Shown here: positions 22,627-30,085 of the stretch, piece by piece
Numbering within the stretch: the first letter of the stretch is position 1
How the letters are laid out: the number at the start of each line of letters is the position of its first letter
Origin: Paracidovorax oryzae ATCC 19882
Lineage (GTDB): Bacteria > Pseudomonadota > Gammaproteobacteria > Burkholderiales > Burkholderiaceae_C
Length of the DNA: 64,000 nt
Assembly: GCF_000687165.1 (NCBI RefSeq)
Contig: NZ_JMKU01000006.1
Location: 186,001-250,000, forward strand
Direction of reading: 5' to 3'
Made by a program: the position numbers and the translations under genes
Notes under the pieces: model-generated
The model's database searches: none
What the model was told of the DNA's origin: nothing
What the model saw: only the letters and a program-made list of their open reading frames with translations

Positions 22627-23736
22627 ATGGAAGCACCCAAGACCCCGCCGGACGGCGACCGCTGGGCCGGCCACCGGTGGTTCGCCATCGCGGTGGCCCT
22701 GGTGCTGGCCGCGGGCTGTGCCTGGAGCGCGGCGCGCCTGGCCCGCATGCAGATCGATCCTGCCGAATGGCAGCCGGACCACTGGGTGGACGGCCAGGCC
22801 GGCAACCAGCTCAACCGGGCACTGGGCACGCTGCCGGGCCAGGGCCGCATCGACCTGTGGAGCGCGGCGTTGCGCTACCGGCTCCTGGGCGACCTGGGGC
22901 CGCAGGTGCGGGAAGGCTGCCCGGGCTGGCTGTTCTACCGCGACGGCCTGCAGCCGCAGCCCGGCCAGGGCGATGCCTTCTCGCAACGCCTGAAGCTCAT
23001 GCGCCACTGGACGGCCCGGCTCGGCCAAGCGGGCATCCGCACCGTGGTCGCCGTCGTGCCCGACAAGTCGCGCATCGAATCCGCGCACCTGTGCGGCCTG
23101 GAGGTGTCCCGGCCCCTGCAGGCCCGGCTGGATGCCTGGCAGCAGGCGCTGGCTGCCGGCGGCGTTCCCTTCGCGGACCTGCGCCCGGCGCTGTCCAGCC
23201 TGCCCCAGGCCTTCTACCGCACGGACGTCCACATGGCGCCCCGGGGAGCGGAAGCCGCGGCGGCCCGCGCGGCCGAGGTGGCGCTGCCGCTCCTGGGAGG
23301 GCCGGGCGGCCAGGTGTTCGAGGCACAGCGGGGCACGGCGCCCGAGCCGCGCATGGGCGACCTCATCGTGCTGGCCGGCCTGGAGCATGCGCCGGACGGC
23401 TGGCGCCCGCCCGTGGAGCGTGTCGTGCCCGACCGCGTGCGGCCAGTGCACGCGGTCGGGCTGCTGGACGAAGGCCCGCAGGCCGAGGTGCTGCTGCTGG
23501 GCGACTCCAACGGCCTGCGCAGCGATTTCGCGGAGCGCCTGGGCCGGCGGCTGGGGCGGGAGGTGTGGAACCAGAGCCAGGACGGCGGTTATTTCGCGGG
23601 CGCGATGCTCTCGGCGCTGGCCCGGCAGGAGCGCTGGCCCGCCGGCGTCCGGCTGGTGGTCTGGCAGTTCTCCGAGCTCTCGCTCTCGCTGCCGCTGAGC
23701 GCCGAGGAACGGCGGGCACTGGCCGCGCTGCCCTGA
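22627..23736 (+). CDS. Second AlgJ/AlgX-like SGNH-type acyltransferase
   Basis: This 369-residue paralogue has an uncleaved-looking N-terminal membrane anchor at about residues 17-37. YRTDVHM supplies D200 and H202, and LLLGDSNG supplies the nucleophile S294 in a canonical GDS. It starts three bases after its partner's stop and ends ten bases before the MBOAT gene. Two SGNH proteins with one MBOAT is also the arrangement of the alginate system (AlgJ and AlgX with AlgI), so one may transfer acyl groups from AlgI and the other to the polymer. Which is which cannot be decided from sequence. Confidence 0.82.
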   Translation: MEAPKTPPDGDRWAGHRWFAIAVALVLAAGCAWSAARLARMQIDPAEWQPDHWVDGQAGNQLNRALGTLPGQGRIDLWSAALRYRLLGDLGPQVREGCPGWLFYRDGLQPQPGQGDAFSQRLKLMRHWTARLGQAGIRTVVAVVPDKSRIESAHLCGLEVSRPLQARLDAWQQALAAGGVPFADLRPALSSLPQAFYRTDVHMAPRGAEAAAARAAEVALPLLGGPGGQVFEAQRGTAPEPRMGDLIVLAGLEHAPDGWRPPVERVVPDRVRPVHAVGLLDEGPQAEVLLLGDSNGLRSDFAERLGRRLGREVWNQSQDGGYFAGAMLSALARQERWPAGVRLVVWQFSELSLSLPLSAEERRALAALP

Positions 23737-23746
23737 CCGAGCCGCC

Positions 23747-25324
23747 ATGCTGTTCAACTCCTACCTGTTCCTCTTCCTCTTCCTGCCCGTGGCGCTGGCG
23801 GGCTACTACGCGCTGGGCGCCGTCCGCCTGCGGTGGGCGGCCCTGTGGCTCTGCGTGGTGTCGTTCGTGTTCTACGGCTGGTGGAACCCCCGCTTCGTGG
23901 TACTGCTGGCAGCCTCGATCGCCTTCAACTACCTGGTGAGCCTGCTCATCGTGCGCAGCGCACCCCGGCCCCGCATGCAGTGGTGGACGGTGGCCTTCGG
24001 CATCGCCTGCAACCTGGCGCTGCTGTTCCATTACAAGTACTTCGCCGCGCTGCTCGGCCTGCTGCGGGAGTGGGGCGTGGGGCAGGGCCCGGTGCAGGAC
24101 ATCCTGCTGCCGCTCGGGATCTCGTTCTTCACCTTCACCCAGATCGGCTACCTCCTGGATTGCAAGGCAGGCATGGTCAAGTCGCCCAGCCTGCTCAACC
24201 ACACGCTGTTCGTCACCTTCTTCCCGCACCTGATCGCGGGGCCGGTGCTGCACCACAAGGAAATGATGCCGCAGTTCGCCGATGCGCAGAACTACCGCTT
24301 CCGGGCGGAGAACCTGTCGATCGGCGGCACGCTGTTCGTGATCGGCCTGGCCAAAAAGGTGCTGCTGGCCGACACCATCGCGCCCTATGCCGATGCGGGG
24401 TTCGCCGCGCCCGCGCAACTGGGGTTCTGGGGGGCCTGGGGCACCAGCCTGGCCTATGCCATGCAGCTGTACTTCGACTTCTCGGGCTATTCGGACATGG
24501 CGCTGGGCCTGGCGAAGATGTTCGGCATCCGCTTTCCGCTGAACTTCAATTCGCCGTTCAAGGCCCCCTGCATCATCGAATACTGGTCGCGCTGGCACAT
24601 GACGCTCACGCGCTATCTCACCGCCTACCTGTACTACCCCATGGCCATGCAGCTGTCGCGGTGGCGCAGCCGGCGCGGCTTGGCCGTCGGCTCCGCGGGC
24701 AGCCGCACGCCCGGCGGCTTCGCCATGATGATCGCCGTGCCCACGCTCTACACCATGGGCCTGGCCGGCATCTGGCACGGCGCGGGCCTGCAGTTCTTCA
24801 TCTATGGCCTGCTGCACGGCAGCTACCTGTGCGTGAACCACGCCTGGCGCATCGTGGCGGGCGGGCGCATCGCGCCCTCCAGGGCGTGGAGCCGCTGGCT
24901 GTGGCGTGCCTTCTGCGTGCTGCTGACCTTCGTGGCCGTGATGGTGGCGCATGCGTTCTTCCGAGCCGCCCATGTGCAGGATGCGCTGGACCTGCTGCGC
25001 GGCATGGCCGGCCTGCGGGGCGTGGAGCCGCTGGGCAGCGGGCTGGAGCTGGCGTGGTCCGGTGAACTGCCGTGGCGGGTGCTCGCCGGCCGGCACCTGC
25101 AGGCCGTGTACCTGGTGCTGCTGCTGGCGATCGTGTGGCTGGCCCCGAATTCGCACCAGATCCTCGGACACTTCTCTCCCGCGCTCGCGCGCCCGCAGGA
25201 AGCCCGGCCGGCATGGATGCGCTGGCGGCCGAACGCCGCATGGCTCGCCGCCATCCTGGCCGTGCTGTTCCTGTGCCTGGCCAACCTGCACCGGGAAACG
25301 CGTTTCCTCTACTTCCAGTTCTGA
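23747..25324 (+). CDS. algI: AlgI-like MBOAT acyltransferase
   Basis: MBOAT proteins such as AlgI and DltB carry an activated acyl group across the inner membrane for transfer to a polysaccharide or teichoic acid. This 525-residue polytopic protein has the two conserved histidines: H284 in YWSRWHMTLTRYL and H344 in GIWHGAG. About ten hydrophobic segments and the typical opening MLFNSYLFLFLFLP are present. It sits between the SGNH proteins and an AlgF-like gene, as in the alginate acetylation module. Relation to AlgI or to DltB cannot be settled by eye; the convergent DltA-like ligase and carrier protein make a Dlt-type donor possible. Confidence 0.92.
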   Translation: MLFNSYLFLFLFLPVALAGYYALGAVRLRWAALWLCVVSFVFYGWWNPRFVVLLAASIAFNYLVSLLIVRSAPRPRMQWWTVAFGIACNLALLFHYKYFAALLGLLREWGVGQGPVQDILLPLGISFFTFTQIGYLLDCKAGMVKSPSLLNHTLFVTFFPHLIAGPVLHHKEMMPQFADAQNYRFRAENLSIGGTLFVIGLAKKVLLADTIAPYADAGFAAPAQLGFWGAWGTSLAYAMQLYFDFSGYSDMALGLAKMFGIRFPLNFNSPFKAPCIIEYWSRWHMTLTRYLTAYLYYPMAMQLSRWRSRRGLAVGSAGSRTPGGFAMMIAVPTLYTMGLAGIWHGAGLQFFIYGLLHGSYLCVNHAWRIVAGGRIAPSRAWSRWLWRAFCVLLTFVAVMVAHAFFRAAHVQDALDLLRGMAGLRGVEPLGSGLELAWSGELPWRVLAGRHLQAVYLVLLLAIVWLAPNSHQILGHFSPALARPQEARPAWMRWRPNAAWLAAILAVLFLCLANLHRETRFLYFQF

Positions 25325-25339
25325 CCCACGGACCCGCAC

Positions 25340-26029
25340 ATGCCTGCTTCTCCTTTCTTGCTTCGCCGACTGGCCGCCGCCTTGTCCCTCGGCCTCGCCG
25401 CGGCGGGGGCGGGCGCCCAGGAAGGCGTGCTGTCGCAGCTCTATGCCGCGCGCCCGCCGGCCGGCGCCGCCTTCGTCCGGGTGGCCAATCCCTTGCCCGG
25501 CACGCTGCTGGTGCGCGTGGCCGAGGGAGAGGCCCAGCGCATCGGTGGAGAGACCCCTGCCACCAGCTACGCCATCGTGGGCGGCGGCAAGGCATTCCCG
25601 GTGGTGGTGGACGGCCGGCCCGCGGCCAGCCTGGAGGTGCGGCCCGGCAGCTTCAGCACGCTCGTGCTGCACCGCGAGGGCGGCAAATACGCCTTCACAC
25701 CCATCGACGACACGACGGACACGCAGGATGCCCTGAAGGCGGAACTGCGCTTCTACAACCTCGCGCAAGGCTGCGGCGCGGCTCAGCTGGTGCTGTCGCC
25801 CGCGGGTACGCCGGTCTTCCGCGACGTGGCCCCGGACACCTCGGCCGCGCGGCAGGTGAACCCGGTGCAGGCCCAGCTGTCGGCCCGCTGCGGCGATGCG
25901 GCGGCCACGGCCGCCCGGGCGCTGCCGCCGCTGCAGGCCGGCGACCATCTCAGCCTCTTCCTGACCGGGCCGGCAGGCCGGCCGGTGCTCGCCATGCAGC
26001 CCAGCCGCACGGACAGCGTCAGGCGTTGA
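25340..26029 (+). CDS. algF: AlgF-like periplasmic protein
   Basis: AlgF is a periplasmic accessory of alginate O-acetylation. This 229-residue product has a signal peptide (residues 1-27, ending GAGAQ). The AlgF pattern of an N-terminal ALYA/QLYAARPPAGAAFVRVANP segment is followed by a second domain beginning KAELRFYNLAQGCGAAQL. It is the last gene of the rightward operon. Its final 11 bases overlap the 3' end of the convergent DltA-like gene, so opposing transcripts would pair there. Confidence 0.82.
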   Translation: MPASPFLLRRLAAALSLGLAAAGAGAQEGVLSQLYAARPPAGAAFVRVANPLPGTLLVRVAEGEAQRIGGETPATSYAIVGGGKAFPVVVDGRPAASLEVRPGSFSTLVLHREGGKYAFTPIDDTTDTQDALKAELRFYNLAQGCGAAQLVLSPAGTPVFRDVAPDTSAARQVNPVQAQLSARCGDAAATAARALPPLQAGDHLSLFLTGPAGRPVLAMQPSRTDSVRR

Positions 26030-27458
26030 GCGCCTGGTAGATCTCCGCCAGCTTCGCGCGGTCGATCTTGTAGTTGACCGACACCGGCAGGCGCGCGCAG
26101 GGCAGCAGTTCAGTGGGCAGCATGTAGTGCGGCAGCCGCACGGCCAGCAGGTCCTTCCAGCCCTTCAGTTCCGCCGGCAGGCCGGGTACGCCGTCGCCGG
26201 TCTCCACGAAGGCGACGAGGCGCGCCACCGTGCCGTTCGGCCGGCGCAGGGCCACGGCGGCACCGGCGCGCGCGCCCGGCAACGTGGCGAGCGCCGCGTC
26301 CACCTCCAGCAACTCCAGCCGGTATCCGTTGAGCTTGATCTGGTCGTCGATACGGCCCTGGCAGAACAGCATGCCGCCGTCCGCCTCAGTGCCCAGGTCG
26401 CCCGTGCGGAAGCCGCGCTGGCCATCCCGCACGAACATGCGAGTGGCATTGAGGTCCGGCCGGTTGATGTAGCCCCGCATCACGTGCGGACCCACGATGC
26501 AGAGCTCGCCGCCGTCGCTGTACACCAGCGAATCGCGCTTGGCATGTCCGATCGGCATCACCGCATCGGTGGCCAGCAGCGCATCGTCCACGCGCAGCAG
26601 CGTGGTGGCCACGGTGGCCTCGGTCGGGCCGTAGGTGTTGAGGATCGGCACGCCGGGAAAGCGCTTGCGCAACTGGCGCGCCAGTGGCACCGGCAGCGGT
26701 TCCCCGCAGAACAGGAAGGTGCGCAGCGAGGGCAGGGCGGCCTGGGAGAACGCGGGGTTGATCAGCTGCTGCTGTGCGAACGACGGCGTGGACACCCAGG
26801 TCGTCGCCCGGTGGCGCGCGATGAGCGCCGCTACCTCCTGCGACGAGGCCGCGCGCGCCCGGTCCAGCATCAGGATGCTGCCGCCCAGCGCCAGCGTGCC
26901 GAACACGTCGTAGAGCGACACGTCGAAGCTGAACACCGTGTGGTTGAGGAAGACCGGCGCCGGACCGAGATCGAAATCCAGCCGCATCCAGTCGATCAGG
27001 CCCCGCACTCCCTCGCGCCCGATCTGCACGCCCTTGGGCTGCCCGGTCGTGCCCGAGGTGAACATGATGTAGCCGAGATCCTTCTCCGCCAGCTCCGGGG
27101 CCCGGCCGGGGCGCAGCACCTCGAAGCGGCCGGCGGCGGCGTCGAACATCAGGTGGGCGTCGAGCGTGGCGATAATGCTGTGCAGCCGCTCGGCCGGATA
27201 GACGGCATCGACCGGCACGAACGGGGCCTTCTGCATCAGCGCGCCGGCCAGGGCCACCATGAATGCGGCCTCCTTGTGGCCGCGGATGACGATGGGCGCA
27301 CCGGCCTCCAGGCCGAGAGCCCGGGCTTCCCGGCACCAGGCCGCGGCCTCGGCCTGCAGCGCCTTCCAGCTCAGGCTGCGGTCGTGGGCGATCACGGCCA
27401 GCGCATCGGGCCGCACGGACGTGTCCCGGAATTCCCCGGAGTCGAAATCAAAATGCAT
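26019..27458 (-). CDS. DltA-like amino acid adenylating ligase (AMP-binding)
   Basis: DltA activates D-alanine with ATP and loads it on a carrier protein. This 479-residue stand-alone adenylation protein has the P-loop TSGTTGQPKG at 134-143, FDVSLYDVF at 178-186, NTYGPTE at 274-280 and the catalytic lysine of NYKIDRAK near 464. The pocket-forming stretches TPSFA, TFLFCGE (Cys251) and TYGPTEATVA match those I recall from DltA; the Cys is the one linked to D-Ala selectivity. The positions after FD differ (Val and Tyr instead of Leu and Met). D-alanine or another small amino acid is inferred. It is the third gene of a leftward group with the carrier protein and dehydrogenase-like genes. Confidence 0.85.
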   Translation of the reverse strand: MHFDFDSGEFRDTSVRPDALAVIAHDRSLSWKALQAEAAAWCREARALGLEAGAPIVIRGHKEAAFMVALAGALMQKAPFVPVDAVYPAERLHSIIATLDAHLMFDAAAGRFEVLRPGRAPELAEKDLGYIMFTSGTTGQPKGVQIGREGVRGLIDWMRLDFDLGPAPVFLNHTVFSFDVSLYDVFGTLALGGSILMLDRARAASSQEVAALIARHRATTWVSTPSFAQQQLINPAFSQAALPSLRTFLFCGEPLPVPLARQLRKRFPGVPILNTYGPTEATVATTLLRVDDALLATDAVMPIGHAKRDSLVYSDGGELCIVGPHVMRGYINRPDLNATRMFVRDGQRGFRTGDLGTEADGGMLFCQGRIDDQIKLNGYRLELLEVDAALATLPGARAGAAVALRRPNGTVARLVAFVETGDGVPGLPAELKGWKDLLAVRLPHYMLPTELLPCARLPVSVNYKIDRAKLAEIYQALNA

Positions 27459-27476
27459 GGCGGGGTGCGGCTGCGT

Positions 27477-27710
27477 TCAGCAGTGGGCCGCGACGTAGGT
27501 GGACAGCGCGCGCAGCGAGCGCAGGTGCTCCTCCACCTCGGTGATCGGCACCGTGCAGCCGAAGCGCCCCTCGATGGCCAGCATGAGATCGACGGCAGCG
27601 ACCGAGTCGAGCAGGCCGGACTCCAGCAGCAGCGTATCGGGAGCGACTTTCTTGAGCACGGCGGCCTGGATCATGTCCGCCAGCTGGGCTTCGATTTCGG
27701 AGGGTGTCAT
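27477..27710 (-). CDS. Acyl/peptidyl carrier protein
   Basis: The 77-residue acidic protein has the phosphopantetheine attachment motif LLDS, with Ser36 as the modified residue, in ESGLLDSVAAVDLMLAIE. It is the right size for a free carrier such as DltC. It ends 18 bases before the adenylating ligase gene, which should load it, and follows the dehydrogenase-like gene. The ATG at 27710 gives the standard length; a longer frame to 28703 is a shadow of the neighbour. Confidence 0.9.
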   Translation of the reverse strand: MTPSEIEAQLADMIQAAVLKKVAPDTLLLESGLLDSVAAVDLMLAIEGRFGCTVPITEVEEHLRSLRALSTYVAAHC

Positions 27711-27766
27711 GGTGAGAAAAGGCGGTATCGGTGGACGAAGCAGGGAAAGTAAAGGCGGCGGCGGGC

Positions 27767-28939
27767 TCAGATATCGCGCCCGAGCGGTACGCCCAGCGCG
27801 ACCGGGGCGATGTTGCCGAGAATGCGGTCGTCGTTGACCATCACCATCGCGGAATGGGCGTCGCGGACGTGCCGGCTGAGGTAGAACTCGCCGGCATCTT
27901 CCATGTACCCCTGGATGCCGCAGATGCGCAGCGCGATGTCGGTGATGCGCACGACCAGTTCGGACGCGCCCACCTTCAACGCGTTGTAGCTCACCAGCCG
28001 TTCGTGGGCCGTGGCCCGGGCCGCTGCATCCTCGTACAGCGCCACATTGGCGGCCAGCAGGGCGCGGAACTGCTGCACGAGGCTCTCGCCCTCGGCCAGC
28101 CGCAGGTTGGCGACAGGGTTGGGCGGCTGGCCGTTGCGGTTGCGCATGCGCAGGAATGCCTGGGCGCGCGACAGCGCCGACACCGCGATGCCCAGCCAGA
28201 CAGCGCCCAGCAGGATGTGGGACGTCGGCAACATCGCCTCCGACATCGCCTTGGCAAAGGGCCCGTCGAAGACCTGCTCCGCGCCGCATTCCGCATGGAG
28301 GTCGAACCGGTCGGTGCAGGCTCCACGCATGCCCATGGGATTCCAGCGCCCCTGGGGCGTGAGCTGGAACTGCCCGTGCATGACCGCGACCAGCTGCTGG
28401 TCGGAAGGAGCTGCGTCTTCCTCGCGCCGCGCGGACACCAGGATCACGTCGGCGGCACGTGCGTAGGAAATGACCGAGCCCTGCTTGTCCAGGTGCACGG
28501 CGTCGCCCCGGCGGTCCAGGAAACAGGCGCTGGTGCGGATGGAGCCTCCCGTCGCACCTTCGGTGGTGGCCGACGCGACCAGGTACTGCTCCCGCACCAT
28601 GCGCCCCAGCAGGTCCTGGTGCCATGCGCTCTCGCCGGCCTGCCGCACCGCCACGGCCGCCTGCGAATGGTGCATCGCGAAGATCAGTCCGGTGGAAGCG
28701 CACGACTCCGACAGTTCACGGCAGAGGTTCGCCACCGCGCGCAGGGACCATTCCGGGCCGCCATACCGGCGCGGCACGAGCAGGCCCAGCCACTCCTGGC
28801 CGCGCAGGCTGTCCAGCGCCTCCAGGGGCAGGCGCCCTTCCCGGTCCACGGCGTCTGCGTGTGAGGCCGCGACGGCGCAAGGCGAAGGGCTGTCCGGCGC
28901 GCCGGGCGCGGCATCTGCGGTGGTGTCTGCGAGGCCCAT
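27767..28939 (-). CDS. Acyl-CoA dehydrogenase-fold protein
   Basis: The 390-residue product follows the flavin acyl-CoA dehydrogenase layout: an N-terminal helical domain (LGLLVPRRYGGPEWSLRAVANLCRELSESCASTGL), a beta domain with SATTEGATGGSIRTSACF, and a C-terminal helical domain ending ICGIQGYMEDAGEFYLSRHVRDA. After RDA the usual YEGT with the catalytic glutamate of many family members is replaced by MVNDDR, so classical desaturation is doubtful unless another acid serves. Lying directly upstream of a carrier protein and an adenylating ligase, it probably acts on a carrier-bound acyl or aminoacyl group. Related pairs make pyrrole-carboxyl thioesters from prolyl-carriers, but the ligase here resembles DltA more. 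Confidence 0.8.
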   Translation of the reverse strand: MGLADTTADAAPGAPDSPSPCAVAASHADAVDREGRLPLEALDSLRGQEWLGLLVPRRYGGPEWSLRAVANLCRELSESCASTGLIFAMHHSQAAVAVRQAGESAWHQDLLGRMVREQYLVASATTEGATGGSIRTSACFLDRRGDAVHLDKQGSVISYARAADVILVSARREEDAAPSDQQLVAVMHGQFQLTPQGRWNPMGMRGACTDRFDLHAECGAEQVFDGPFAKAMSEAMLPTSHILLGAVWLGIAVSALSRAQAFLRMRNRNGQPPNPVANLRLAEGESLVQQFRALLAANVALYEDAAARATAHERLVSYNALKVGASELVVRITDIALRICGIQGYMEDAGEFYLSRHVRDAHSAMVMVNDDRILGNIAPVALGVPLGRDI

Positions 28940-28960
28940 TGCTTTATCAATTTCTGTGTT

Positions 28961-28977
28961 CTATCGATTTTCGATAG
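28961..28977. promoter_or_regulatory. Inverted repeat upstream of the dehydrogenase-carrier-ligase genes
   Basis: CTATCGA-TTT-TCGATAG is a perfect 7-bp dyad in an AT-rich 90-base gap. It begins 22 bases upstream of the leftward start at 28939 and overlaps a loose promoter-like stretch (TTGTCT, then AT-rich). It may be an operator. On the plus strand it precedes a T-run and looks like a terminator, but no rightward gene ends there. Confidence 0.4.
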
Positions 28978-29032
28978 TTTTTATTGATAAGACAATAGCC
29001 TCCCGGCCGACGGTCCCCTTGTTTGCGCCAGC

Positions 29033-30007
29033 TCAACGGCCCTGTCGCCATTCCTGCCACAGCTGGCGGGCTTCCGGGGTGTCCCCGAGCATCCAGGGAT
29101 CGATCGCGAAGGCGATGACCCGCTCCGCGCCGTACGTCCGGGCGACGTCCATCTGCGCCCGCACCCGGGCGGCCGTCGCGGCACGAGCGCGGAAGGCATC
29201 GCCCGTGCCCGGCTCGGGGGGCAGTTGCTCGAACAGCTCGATGATCAGGTCGAAGGGCACGCCGCGCTGGCGCAGCAGCGCGCGCAGCGGTTCGAGCCCC
29301 GCATAGTTGCCCATCCCGGCCACGCCGACCCCGTCCTGCAGCATGGGCCGTAGCGCCACCTTGTCGAGGATGTCCGTCCACAGGGCGGTCAGGGTGCCCG
29401 GCGTCTGCAGCTTGCTGAAGAAGGTGGACACCGCCAGCGGCGCATGGCTGCCCGCGCCCGCGGCGATGGCCTGCAGCCAGGGCACGAGCAGCGCCCGGCG
29501 TTCGGTGGTGGCCCAGTTGTACTGGTCCAGTTCATAGGGCAGGTACCAGCCGCGGAATCCCTGCCGGCGGGGCCACGGCGCCGCCGCCAGGTACTGCAGG
29601 CAGCGCGCCTGCGTGGCCGCGAGGAAGGCCGGCAGTGCGCCAGGATCGCGTGACGCGAGCACGGCCCACCACCGCTCGTCGTAGGGCAGGCCCACGCGGA
29701 TCCCCATGCCCTCGCGCCCGGCCTCGTCGAACAGCATCGCGATGAGCGCCTCCGGCAGCGCCCAGGGGTGCGCGCCGCCTTCCGTGGCGCTCCACTGCAG
29801 CACGATCTCGTCGCAGCCCAGTGCCCGGGTGGCCCTCAGGCGGCGGCGCCATTCCTCGGGCGACAGCGACTCGTAGCTTTTCCAGGGCTGCAGGAACGTA
29901 CCCTGGAAGCGATCCGGGGACGTGGTGCAGGCGGTGGCGAAGGCAGAGGCCGCGAGCAGCAGCCAGGTGCGCCGTCCGAGCGGCAGCTGGGGGGCGAAAG
30001 AGGGCAT
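29033..30007 (-). CDS. DUF4434-like lipoprotein, possible glycoside hydrolase-type protein
   Basis: The 324-residue product starts at 30007, where GGAG precedes the ATG by seven bases, and has a lipoprotein signal with lipobox ATAC (Cys about residue 26). The mature part begins FQGTFLQPWKSYESLSPEEWRRRLRATRALGCDEIVLQWS and continues with strand-helix alternations such as FRGWYLPYELDQYNW, AVSTFF and DLIIELFEQ, as in a TIM barrel. That fits the DUF4434 family, related to glycoside hydrolases. It lies head-to-tail behind the dehydrogenase-carrier-ligase genes and may trim or bind the polymer. The family call is from memory and moderate. Confidence 0.6.
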   Translation of the reverse strand: MPSFAPQLPLGRRTWLLLAASAFATACTTSPDRFQGTFLQPWKSYESLSPEEWRRRLRATRALGCDEIVLQWSATEGGAHPWALPEALIAMLFDEAGREGMGIRVGLPYDERWWAVLASRDPGALPAFLAATQARCLQYLAAAPWPRRQGFRGWYLPYELDQYNWATTERRALLVPWLQAIAAGAGSHAPLAVSTFFSKLQTPGTLTALWTDILDKVALRPMLQDGVGVAGMGNYAGLEPLRALLRQRGVPFDLIIELFEQLPPEPGTGDAFRARAATAARVRAQMDVARTYGAERVIAFAIDPWMLGDTPEARQLWQEWRQGR

Positions 30008-30085
30008 CCAGGACTCCGGAAGAAGGAGATCCGGCACAGCATATCCTCGCCGGGCCGCATGCATCCGGGCCGCCCCCGGCAAAGC

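Noticed and set aside
28961-28984. Hairpin plus T-run on the plus strand as a terminator
   Set aside because: Both flanking genes run leftward, so a rightward terminator would have no transcript to end.
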